The notes beneath the pieces were generated by a model, which ran no database searches, had not been told where the DNA came from, and saw only the letters and a program-made list of their open reading frames with translations. 9,960 bases of DNA from Candidatus Omnitrophica bacterium CG1_02_40_15 (GTDB lineage Bacteria; Omnitrophota; Gorgyraeia; Gorgyraeales; Gorgyraeaceae). The DNA lies in contig MNVP01000060.1 in assembly GCA_001871815.1 (NCBI GenBank), forward strand, positions 1 through 9,960. The letters run 5' to 3'. Made by a program: the position numbers and the translations under genes. This document shows, in pieces, positions 1-6,437 of the stretch. The number at the start of each line of letters is the position of its first letter. Position 1 is the stretch's first letter.

Positions 1-4
1 ATCA

Positions 5-277
5 ATGATAGCGAATTTTTTACCAATAATATTAATATTTGTAATATTTTATTTTATGCTGATACGTCCGCAGCAGAAAAAACAAAAGGATTATGAAAAG
101 ATTCTTTCATGGCTCAATAAGAATGATGAGGTTGTTACCACAGGAGGCATCCACGGCACTATATTAAATGTAAAAGATACCACCTTGACTCTTAAGATAG
201 ATGATAATGTGAAGATAGAGGTAAATAAAAACGCAATAGGATATGTAAAAAAGAGCCGTGGAGGCACAAATGACTAA
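5..277 (+). CDS. yajC: Preprotein translocase accessory subunit YajC
   Basis: Small single-pass inner-membrane protein that associates with SecDF and the SecYEG channel. The 90-residue product has one hydrophobic segment at about residues 3-20, then the family hallmark RPQQKK (residues 21-26) at the cytoplasmic membrane face. A basic stretch follows, and then the conserved DEVVTTGGI block (41-49) at the start of a small beta-rich cytoplasmic domain. Length matches the family, usually 85-110 residues. The ATG lies only 4 bases from the window edge, so no ribosome binding site can be seen; many homologues carry a short extra N-terminal stretch, so the true start could be further upstream. The stop lies 8 bases inside secDF, which implies one transcript and coupled translation. 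Identification is secure from motif and neighbour; the start is tentative. Confidence 0.93.
   Translation: MIANFLPIILIFVIFYFMLIRPQQKKQKDYEKILSWLNKNDEVVTTGGIHGTILNVKDTTLTLKIDDNVKIEVNKNAIGYVKKSRGGTND
260..264 (+). promoter_or_regulatory. Shine-Dalgarno of secDF, decides its start
   Basis: GGAGG followed by a 5-base spacer and ATG at 270. It lies inside the last codons of yajC. Its position argues against the in-frame GTG at 258, which would overlap the site itself. It is one of only two strong ribosome binding sites in the window. Confidence 0.8.
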
Positions 278-2444
278 AAATTTGCAAGGGAGGATAGCGT
301 TAGCCCTAGGCGTTCTGATATTTGCGTTAGTGGGCATGCTGCCTCTTAAAGAAAAGATTAACCTTGGTTTGGATTTACAGGGCGGCATGCATCTTTTGCT
401 TAAGGTAGATACATCAAAGCTCCCTGAAGAAGCAAGGGAAGATGCGCCTACTAAAGCTCTGGAAATTATACGCAATAGAATAGATGAATTTGGGGTAAAA
501 GAACTTTCTGTTTACAGGCAGGGGTCTGACGAAATAGTTGTCCAGCTTCCAGGGGTTACAGATAGAGACAGGGCAAGAGAGCTTATAGGTAAGACCGCCC
601 TTTTAGAATTTAAGCTTGTTGAGGATAATCAGGAATTATACTCCAAGGCCTTGCAAGGCGATGTGCCAGATGGTTATGAACTCAAAGATGTGGATAAAGA
701 AAAGATATTATTAAATAAAAATACTTTACTTACAGGCGATACGCTTGTAAACGCAGAAGTAAAGTTTGACCAGTCTCGTTTCAATGAGTCTTATGTAGCG
801 ATTGAGTTTAACGCCAAGGGCGCCAGTATATTTTCTGAGATAACAGGCGCGAATGTAGGGAAGAGGCTGGCGATTGTTCTGGATGGCAAGGTTCATTCAG
901 CGCCTAGAATAAACGAAAGAATTCCTTCCGGCAGGGCAAGTATCACTGGAAGGTTTACAGTGGAAGAGGCGAGCGATCTGGCTATAGTTTTACGCGCAGG
1001 CACTTTACCCGCTCCGATTTACATAGAGGAAGAGAGGACAGTAGGGCCTTTGCTGGGGCGAGATTCCATAAATAGCGGTATTAGAGCCTCTCTCATAGGC
1101 CTAATTTTAGTTTTTATATTCATGATAGCCTATTATTTATTCGCAGGAATGATTGCAAGTTTTGCAATGCTTCTAAACTTTGTAATAATCCTGGGGACAT
1201 TGGGATGGATACATACTACTCTAACATTGCCTGGCATCGCAGGTATGATTCTGACAGTTGGCATGGCAGTTGACGCGAACGTCCTTATATTTGAACGCAT
1301 GCGGGAAGAAATGGCAACAGGCAAGCACATGAGGAGTGTGATATCTTTTGGATATGATAAAGCATATAGCGCTATATTTGATTCAAATATTACAACGCTT
1401 ATCGCAGCAGCGCTTTTGTTTCAGTTTGGATCAGGGCCTATAAAAGGTTTCGGAGTTACCCTTACTATAGGTTTGATCGCCAGCATGTTCACAGGCATAT
1501 TTGTGACGCGGATAATTTTCGAGATTCTTTCAAATAACAAGGGTTTCACAAAACTGCGCATGCTAAAGTTATTTCCAAAGACTAATATTGATTTTATAGC
1601 CAAGCGCTGGATTGCTTATACAGCATCAATAATTATATTAGTCGCAGGTCTGGGCACATATTTAATGCGCGGGGAAAAGATGTATGGCATTGATTTTACA
1701 GGCGGCCAGATACAGGAATATTCTTTTGCCAGCCCTGTGAGCGCGGAAGAGATCAGAAAGTCAATGGACGCTATAGGCATAAAGGACGCGACTATACAGC
1801 AATTCGCAAATAAAAACCAGGTTTTAATAAAGACAGCCGCGGACGAGACTACTAAGATAAGTGAGACCCTTAAAACGAGTTTTCAGAATAATCCCGCGGA
1901 GTTATTGCGCGTTGAAAAAGTAGGGCCTTCTGTTGGAAAACATTTGAAGAAGAACGCATTTCTCGCGCTTATGTTGAGCCTTGCAGGTATATTGATCTAC
2001 GTAGGCATCAGATTTAAAAATATGATATATGCTTCTGCCGGTGTAATAGCGCTTATTCATGACGTTGCTGTTGGCATGGGCGCGCTGGCCATGGCAGGCG
2101 GAGAAATGGATCTAAATATAATAGCCGCGCTTCTTACAATAGCAGGGTATTCAATAAACGATACTATTGTAATATATGATAGAATTAGGGAAAATTTGAA
2201 ACTATACCGCAAGGCCTCTATGAAAGAGATTGTAAATATAAGCGTTAATCAGACGCTTTCCAGGACAATGCTCACAAGTTTTATGACATTACTAGCGGTT
2301 GTTTCTATTTTCCTTTTTGGGGGAGAAGTTTTAAGGCCGTTTTCATTTGTGCTTCTGGCAGGTATGATATCAGGGGTATATTCAACAGTGTATATCGCAT
2401 CTCCTTTGATTATATCATGGCATACAAAGCAATCTAAAAATTAG
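270..2444 (+). CDS. secDF: Fused protein translocase subunit SecDF
   Basis: Membrane RND-type protein that uses the proton gradient to pull proteins outward through SecYEG. SecD and SecF are fused in one 724-residue chain; B. subtilis has a similar fusion of about 737. Order: TM1 (about 9-27); SecD motif GLDLQGG (33-39); periplasmic P1 region with GVTDRDRARELIGKTALLEF; the KVHSAPRINERI and LRAGTLPAP blocks; then a bundle of membrane helices containing TVGMAVDAN (329-337). Asp335 there matches the proton-pathway aspartate of SecD. The SecF half begins near FPK at 435, with GIDFTGG (473-479), VEKVGPSVG and AGYSINDT (625-632), where Asp631 is the SecF counterpart. Start ATG 270 is chosen from the GGAGG at 260-264. 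The stop codon TAG is the first trinucleotide of the TAGCGTATAGCG repeat that follows. All key residues are present. Confidence 0.96.
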   Translation: MTKNLQGRIALALGVLIFALVGMLPLKEKINLGLDLQGGMHLLLKVDTSKLPEEAREDAPTKALEIIRNRIDEFGVKELSVYRQGSDEIVVQLPGVTDRDRARELIGKTALLEFKLVEDNQELYSKALQGDVPDGYELKDVDKEKILLNKNTLLTGDTLVNAEVKFDQSRFNESYVAIEFNAKGASIFSEITGANVGKRLAIVLDGKVHSAPRINERIPSGRASITGRFTVEEASDLAIVLRAGTLPAPIYIEEERTVGPLLGRDSINSGIRASLIGLILVFIFMIAYYLFAGMIASFAMLLNFVIILGTLGWIHTTLTLPGIAGMILTVGMAVDANVLIFERMREEMATGKHMRSVISFGYDKAYSAIFDSNITTLIAAALLFQFGSGPIKGFGVTLTIGLIASMFTGIFVTRIIFEILSNNKGFTKLRMLKLFPKTNIDFIAKRWIAYTASIIILVAGLGTYLMRGEKMYGIDFTGGQIQEYSFASPVSAEEIRKSMDAIGIKDATIQQFANKNQVLIKTAADETTKISETLKTSFQNNPAELLRVEKVGPSVGKHLKKNAFLALMLSLAGILIYVGIRFKNMIYASAGVIALIHDVAVGMGALAMAGGEMDLNIIAALLTIAGYSINDTIVIYDRIRENLKLYRKASMKEIVNISVNQTLSRTMLTSFMTLLAVVSIFLFGGEVLRPFSFVLLAGMISGVYSTVYIASPLIISWHTKQSKN

Positions 2445-2448
2445 CGTA

Positions 2449-2509
2449 TAGCGTAGAGCGTATAGCGGATAGGAAAAACTATACGCTAAACGCTATCCGC
2501 TCTACGCTA
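2449..2509. repeat. Imperfect inverted repeat of TAGCG words
   Basis: Arms 2449-2472 and 2486-2509 pair over 24 positions with 3 mismatches around a 13-base loop. The outer 12 bp (TAGCGTAGAGCG) are perfect. The block is built of short recurring words (GCGTATAGCG, GCGTAGAGCG, GCGGATAG), so the direct and inverted repetition are intermixed. It fills almost the whole gap between secDF and the transporter gene and ends 5 bases before the transporter ATG. No T-run follows, so it is not a canonical intrinsic terminator, although it could stall polymerase or protect the secDF mRNA 3' end. Confidence 0.85.
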
Positions 2510-2514
2510 GATAT

Positions 2515-3384
2515 ATGGACAAATTTAAAGAAATCAGGCGAATATTAATAGTTATTCTTTTTTTCAACTGGTTTGTGGCTTTTAGCAAGCTCATATACGG
2601 ACTTATTACGAAGTCTGCTGCTATGACAGCGGACGGAGTGCATTCTTTCGCAGACGGCGCTTCAAATATTATAGGCCTTGTAGGCATATGGGCTGCATCT
2701 AAACCTATAGATGAAGACCACCCGTATGGCCATAAAAAATATGAAACTGTTGCTACGCTGGGCATTGCGGTCATGCTCTTTTTAGCAAGTTTCGATATTA
2801 TAAAAGATTCTATTTTAAGGCTGTTTCACCCTGTGGTTCCTGATGTAAATATGGTTAGTTTTGGCCTAATGGTAGTTACATTTCTTATTAATGTAGTGGT
2901 AATGAGATATGAATATAAAAAAGGGGCAGAGTTATCCAGCGATATATTAGTTTGCGATTCAATACATACAAAAACCGACATATTTGTCTCAAGCGCAGTT
3001 ATTGTAACATTGATCTCGACAAAAGTAGGCTTCCCTATACTTGATACGATTGTGGCGTTTGCGATAGGCATTTTAATCGCTAAGGCTGGATTTGAAATAT
3101 TAAAGAAAAGCTCTGATATATTGTGCGATGGAGAAGCTATTGAAAAAGCAAAGATAGCCAAAGTAGTGAGCGATGTGTCCGGAGTAAAGGCCATACACAA
3201 GATAAGGACAAGAGGAAGAGAAGACGATGTGCATGTGGATCTTCATGTGACGGTTAATACGAGCATGCACGTTGACGCCGCGCATGAGCTTAGCCACAGG
3301 ATAAGCGATACCCTGAAAGAGAAGATACCCGGGATCACGGATGTAATCGTGCATATAGAACCAATGTATAGTCACCGCTTATGA
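2515..3384 (+). CDS. Cation diffusion facilitator (CDF) family metal transporter
   Basis: Inner-membrane dimeric antiporter that exports divalent metal, most likely Zn2+ or a similar ion, in exchange for protons. The 289-residue product has six predicted helices (about 9-31, 33-58, 76-98, 112-130, 152-172, 173-193). The TM2 signature is DGVHSFAD, with His43 and Asp47 at the site equivalent to YiiP Asp45/Asp49. The family block DEDHPYGHKKYE is at 67-77. TM5 has CDSIHTKTD, with His151 and Asp155. This His-Asp/His-Asp site is typical of zinc-type members rather than manganese ones. The cytoplasmic dimerisation domain (about 205-285) has IRTRGREDDVHVDLHV and ends VHIEP. ATG 2515 is the only start that keeps TM1, but it has no Shine-Dalgarno and sits 5 bases after a hairpin. 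The stop overlaps recJ by 4 bp (ATGA). Substrate is inferred from motifs only. Confidence 0.93.
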   Translation: MDKFKEIRRILIVILFFNWFVAFSKLIYGLITKSAAMTADGVHSFADGASNIIGLVGIWAASKPIDEDHPYGHKKYETVATLGIAVMLFLASFDIIKDSILRLFHPVVPDVNMVSFGLMVVTFLINVVVMRYEYKKGAELSSDILVCDSIHTKTDIFVSSAVIVTLISTKVGFPILDTIVAFAIGILIAKAGFEILKKSSDILCDGEAIEKAKIAKVVSDVSGVKAIHKIRTRGREDDVHVDLHVTVNTSMHVDAAHELSHRISDTLKEKIPGITDVIVHIEPMYSHRL

Positions 3385-5096
3385 AAAGATGGAATATAAA
3401 ACAACATGACTTATCGCGCCAGAAATATTTGAGCGATAACCTATTGATATCTCCTATAATTGCTCAGTTGCTTATAAATCGGGGTATGCGCGATGTTGAT
3501 AAGATAAAATCATTCCTGAATAGCAACCTGTCTGAACTTTACAACCCGTTTTTAATGAAAGGCATGTCCGAGGCGGTTTCTCGCATAAGAAAAGCCCTGG
3601 ATAAGAAAGAAAAGATACTTATTCATGGCGACTATGATGTGGATGGCGTAACCGCTACAGCGCTTTTATTTTTTACTTTGCAGGAATTCGGCGCAGAGCC
3701 TGTTTACTTTATCCCGGACAGGCTTACTGAAGGTTATGGGTTAGGCGCAAGCGGAGTAGAAGAGGCTGTTAGAATAAAAGCAAATCTCGTTATCACAGTT
3801 GACTGTGGGATATCCAGCCATGAAGAAGTAGATAGCCTAAATAAACACGGCATAGATGTGGTAATTACAGATCACCATGAGCCTCCTAAGATATTACCCA
3901 ATGCTCATGCGACAATAAATCCTCATCAAAAAGGGTGCGCTTATCCTGATAAAAATCTTTCAGGGGTCAGCATAGCGTTTAAATTATGCCAGGCATTGAG
4001 CTCTGAGCTAAATAACAGAAATTTCTGGAAACACATGGACCTTGTTTCGCTTGGCACTATTTCTGACATGGCCCCTATATTAGGAGAGAATAGAATCCTT
4101 GTTAAAGAGGGTTTGAAATTATTTAAAAACGCAGGTTCTAACAAAGGGGTGAAGGCTCTTATGGAAGTAAGCGGCATTAAAAAAGATAAGATTGGAGCTT
4201 TTGAAATAGGCTTTATTTTAGGCCCCAGGATAAATGCAGCTGGAAGGCTTGGCTCTGCAGACACAGCAGTAGAGCTTTTGTTAACAGATGATGATGAAAA
4301 GGCAGGCTCGCTTGCGAAGAAATTAAATAAGGCAAATCAGGAAAGGAAAAGGATAGAAAAAGATACTTTGAAAGAGGCAATATTCAAAATAGAAAAAGAT
4401 ATAAATTTTAAAGACCATAAGGTGATAGTGCTTCATAATGAAAACTGGCACACAGGGGTAATGGGTATTGTTGCTTCCAGGATATTAGATAGGTTTAACA
4501 GGCCAGTGATCCTTATTTCAACTAAGGACGGTATAGGAAGAGGTTCTGGGAGGTCTATTGAAAATTTCCATTTATTCGAAGCGCTTACAGCTTGCGAGGA
4601 ATTCTTAAAAGAATACGGAGGGCACCAATATGCGTGCGGCCTGACTATACTTGAAAAAAATCTAGCTGGATTTATAAAATTGATAAATGAATTAGCTGTC
4701 AACACCATGACAGCAGAAGATTTAATCCAATCGCTTTGTATTGATATGGATATAGAGTTAAAAATGCTCGATTACAAAATAGCAGAGGATATAGCAAAGC
4801 TTGAACCTTTCGGAAAAGGGAATAGTGAACCGATATTTTGTTCCAGAAATCTGAGATTAACCCAGCCGTTGAGGGTATTGAAAGGAGAGCATATTAAATT
4901 TCAAGTTACTGATGGCAGGAAAAATTTTGAGGCAATAGGGTTTGGGATGGCTAAGGATAGCGATATAGAGCTTGCGCTGAGAAATAATATTATGTTTGAT
5001 ATGGCTTATACTGTTTCGCTTAATAATTGGCAGGGGGCAAGTACTGTTCAGCTGAAGATAGAGGATATTAAGCCTTCCGGACCTTGCCGGCTTTAA
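3381..5096 (+). CDS. recJ: Single-stranded-DNA-specific 5'-3' exonuclease RecJ
   Basis: DHH-superfamily nuclease that degrades single-stranded DNA 5' to 3' in recombination and repair. The 571 residues compare with 577 in E. coli. The metal-binding DHH domain shows HGDYDVDG (82-89), TVDCG (139-143), TDHH (163-166) and GTISDM (225-230, Asp229). GPRINAAGR follows at 281-289. The DHHA1 part has GVMGIVASR (359-367), GRGSGRS (386-392) and EYGGHQYACG (411-420). The C-terminal OB-like domain includes PFGKGN (476-481) and runs to about 565. All catalytic motifs are intact. The ATG overlaps the transporter stop by 4 bp without an independent Shine-Dalgarno, so translation is probably coupled. The last 29 bp overlap the 3' end of rpmB on the other strand. 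Confidence 0.97.
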   Translation: MKRWNIKQHDLSRQKYLSDNLLISPIIAQLLINRGMRDVDKIKSFLNSNLSELYNPFLMKGMSEAVSRIRKALDKKEKILIHGDYDVDGVTATALLFFTLQEFGAEPVYFIPDRLTEGYGLGASGVEEAVRIKANLVITVDCGISSHEEVDSLNKHGIDVVITDHHEPPKILPNAHATINPHQKGCAYPDKNLSGVSIAFKLCQALSSELNNRNFWKHMDLVSLGTISDMAPILGENRILVKEGLKLFKNAGSNKGVKALMEVSGIKKDKIGAFEIGFILGPRINAAGRLGSADTAVELLLTDDDEKAGSLAKKLNKANQERKRIEKDTLKEAIFKIEKDINFKDHKVIVLHNENWHTGVMGIVASRILDRFNRPVILISTKDGIGRGSGRSIENFHLFEALTACEEFLKEYGGHQYACGLTILEKNLAGFIKLINELAVNTMTAEDLIQSLCIDMDIELKMLDYKIAEDIAKLEPFGKGNSEPIFCSRNLRLTQPLRVLKGEHIKFQVTDGRKNFEAIGFGMAKDSDIELALRNNIMFDMAYTVSLNNWQGASTVQLKIEDIKPSGPCRL

Positions 5097-5295
5097 GGCA
5101 AGATGTGCATATCTTTATTGTTTTTACAGTGCCTTTTACAATAATCTTAGCAGCCTGCAGATTAGGCATAAATCTTCTTCGGTTTACTCCCGTTATCTTT
5201 AATCCTACGCCGCCTTTTGCTTTTGCCAGGCCTCTTCGCGCAATGGTTCTTCCCGCCATGGGCCTTTTTCCGCATATTTCGCAAACTTTTGACAT
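5068..5295 (-). CDS. rpmB: Large ribosomal subunit protein bL28, zinc-binding form
   Basis: Component of the 50S subunit. The 75-residue product begins MSKVCEICGKRP and contains the family's glycine and arginine-rich middle (ARRGLAKAKGG, then NRRRFMPNLQ) and the C-terminal CTSC. Cys5, Cys8, Cys63 and Cys66 form two CxxC pairs, so this is the C+ type expected to hold one zinc ion. Length is normal (60-80). The frame stays open upstream, but the chosen ATG is preceded by AAGGAG with an 8-base spacer and matches the family N-terminus. It is the only - strand gene here. It converges on recJ with a 29-bp overlap of coding sequence and has its own promoter in the 120-bp gap before the radical SAM gene. 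Confidence 0.96.
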   Translation of the reverse strand: MSKVCEICGKRPMAGRTIARRGLAKAKGGVGLKITGVNRRRFMPNLQAAKIIVKGTVKTIKICTSCLKAGKVRKA

Positions 5296-5303
5296 GTATA
5301 AAT

Positions 5304-5309
5304 CTCCTT
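5304..5309 (-). promoter_or_regulatory. Shine-Dalgarno of rpmB, decides its start
   Basis: Read on the - strand this is AAGGAG, 8 bases before the ATG ending at 5295. It fixes the short 75-residue bL28 reading rather than the longer open frame that continues upstream. Confidence 0.8.
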
Positions 5310-5334
5310 TATTTGTGCAATGATTTAGGTTAAA

Positions 5335-5363
5335 ATAATAACATAACATAATGTAATATGCAA
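5335..5363 (-). promoter_or_regulatory. Candidate sigma70-type promoter of rpmB (extended -10)
   Basis: On the - strand, TTGCAT (5358-5363) is followed after exactly 17 bases by TATTAT (5335-5340). The -10 box matches 5 of 6 consensus positions and is preceded by TGT, an extended -10 element. The -35 box matches only 3 of 6. Transcription would start near 5328, giving a leader of about 33 bases that contains the AAGGAG site. Assignment is by inspection only. Confidence 0.55.
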
Positions 5364-5370
5364 GGTTTTT

Positions 5371-5412
5371 AAAATGGGTAGGGGACGGTCGCGACCGTCC
5401 CCTACAAAATGG
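5371..5412. mobile_element. Palindromic element with 7-bp flanking direct repeat
   Basis: A perfect 28-bp palindrome (5378-5405) has two 14-nt arms, GTAGGGGACGGTCG and its complement, with no loop. The heptamer AAAATGG occurs immediately on each side (5371-5377 and 5406-5412), as expected for a target-site duplication. It lies in the divergent gap, 14 bases upstream of the rpmB -35 box and 3 bases before the radical SAM ATG (duplication included). The ends GTAGGG/CCCTAC are shared with the elements at 6175-6203 and 8889-8917. It carries no coding capacity, so any movement would need help from elsewhere. Confidence 0.8.
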
Positions 5413-5415
5413 TAA

Positions 5416-6384
5416 ATGACAGATAAAATCAGACAAGCCTACAGATTAATGGAAAAGTGCAGTTTGTGCCCTAGAAAATGTGGGATAAACAGGCTTAAAG
5501 GCCAGATGGGATTCTGTAAAGCAGGGAGGTTGCCGATGGTTTCAAGTTTCCACGCTCATTTTGGCGAAGAGCCTCCAATTTCAGGCAAGAACGGTTCAGG
5601 CACTATATTTTTTACGCATTGCAGTCTCAGGTGCGTATTCTGTCAAAATTATCCCATAAGCCAGCTAGGACAAGGAAGAGAGGTAGGCATAGAAGAATTA
5701 GCTGGTATGATGCTTAAGTTAGAGGCCGAAGGCTGCCACAATATAAATTTTGTAACGCCTACTCATTATATGCCAGAGATTTTAGAAGCGGTATTTATTG
5801 CAAGAGGTAAAGGGTTGAAGGCGCCACTAGTTTATAATTGCGGCGGATACGAATCAATGGAAGCCCTGGATATTTTAGATGGGATAATTGATATATATAT
5901 GCCAGATATGAAATATTCCAACAATACATCAGCTAAAAAATATTCAAATGCCCATGATTATTTTGAGATTAATAAAATTGCAATAAAAGAGATGTACAGG
6001 CAAGTAGGAAATTTAAAGATGCATAGAGGCATTGCGAATAAAGGAATTTTAATAAGGCATCTTGTATTGCCTGAGAATTTAGCTGGCAGCCAGAAGATAT
6101 TCGAATTTATCGCTGATGAGTTATCCCTAGATACATATGTTAATATAATGGCGCAATATTATCCGCGCCATTCTGTAGGGACAGAACAATGTTCTGTCCC
6201 TACAATGAAAAATGACCCCTTGCAGAATTTTCCAGAAATAAACAGACGGATTACTACAAAAGAATATACCGATGCGATAAAATTGGCTCAAAAAACAGGG
6301 TTAAAAAACGGTTTTAGGCAGATTATGAGCACAATAAAACGCAAGCGCATTCCAGAATGGACCGACAACCTCAAAACAACTTGA
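5416..6384 (+). CDS. Radical SAM protein, PflA-like (COG1313 type)
   Basis: Member of the radical S-adenosylmethionine superfamily, resembling pyruvate formate-lyase activating-enzyme-like proteins of unassigned substrate. The 322-residue product has an N-terminal cysteine cluster, CSLCPRKCGINR (15-26) and GFCKAG (32-37), that may hold an extra metal centre. The canonical CxxxCxxC is HCSLRCVFCQN, with Cys69, Cys73 and Cys76 for the SAM-binding 4Fe-4S cluster. VTPTHYMP (113-120), VYNCGGYES (139-147), YMPDMKY (161-167), LVLPEN (216-221), NIMAQYYPRH (243-252) and EINRRIT (274-280) complete the family pattern. A 29-bp palindrome lies in frame at residues 254-263, between the last two motifs. The final codons (KTT and the stop) lie in a second hairpin. 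No Shine-Dalgarno precedes ATG 5416; Met12 would leave a shorter N-terminus but also lacks one. Family is secure, substrate unknown. Confidence 0.88.
   Translation: MTDKIRQAYRLMEKCSLCPRKCGINRLKGQMGFCKAGRLPMVSSFHAHFGEEPPISGKNGSGTIFFTHCSLRCVFCQNYPISQLGQGREVGIEELAGMMLKLEAEGCHNINFVTPTHYMPEILEAVFIARGKGLKAPLVYNCGGYESMEALDILDGIIDIYMPDMKYSNNTSAKKYSNAHDYFEINKIAIKEMYRQVGNLKMHRGIANKGILIRHLVLPENLAGSQKIFEFIADELSLDTYVNIMAQYYPRHSVGTEQCSVPTMKNDPLQNFPEINRRITTKEYTDAIKLAQKTGLKNGFRQIMSTIKRKRIPEWTDNLKTT
6175..6203. mobile_element. 29-nt palindrome inserted in frame in the radical SAM gene
   Basis: Arms of 14 nt, GTAGGGACAGAACA and its exact complement, surround a single A. The element begins at the first base of codon 254 and encodes VGTEQCSVPT with the next base. 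It has the same ends and size as the palindromes at 5378 and 8889. No clear target-site duplication is visible here. It falls in a region that I expect to be a variable loop between the MAQYYPRH and EINRRIT motifs. Confidence 0.82.
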
Positions 6385-6415
6385 CATTTCAACATTGTTG
6401 AAATGTTAAGTTGTT
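6375..6415. repeat. 19-bp-stem hairpin spanning the radical SAM stop codon
   Basis: Arms 6375-6393 (AACAACTTGACATTTCAAC) and 6397-6415 pair at 18 of 19 positions, and the remaining pair can wobble as G-U in RNA. The loop is 3 bases (ATT). The left arm includes the last codons and the TGA of the radical SAM gene, so the native C-terminus may have been replaced. It ends 22 bases before the recG ATG. There is no T-run after the stem, so terminator function is doubtful. Confidence 0.85.
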
Positions 6416-6437
6416 GGGCTGAATAAAATAGATTATT

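Noticed and set aside
258..269. In-frame GTG at 258 as the secDF start
   Set aside because: It overlaps the GGAGG site at 260-264 that correctly serves ATG 270, and adds four residues not expected in the family.
2449..2509. CRISPR or tRNA interpretation of the repeat-rich spacers
   Set aside because: No regularly spaced direct repeats with unique spacers, and no cloverleaf with a TTC-type T loop or an acceptor/CCA pattern; the structure is simple inverted repetition.
3941..4264. Long antisense open frames, for example opposite recJ, secDF and the CDF gene
   Set aside because: They lie opposite genes with complete family motifs, show no recognisable motif of their own and have no ribosome binding site; they are shadows of codon usage.
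4695..4714. 7-bp hairpin in recJ (GCTGTCA/TGACAGC)
   Set aside because: Short, inside a well-conserved reading frame, no relation to the other repeats; expected by chance.
5072..5099. Bulged stem (GCCTT-CCGG / CCGG-AAGGC) as a recJ/rpmB bidirectional terminator
   Set aside because: It has only 9 bp, a 4-base bulge and no T-run on either strand, and it lies within both coding sequences.
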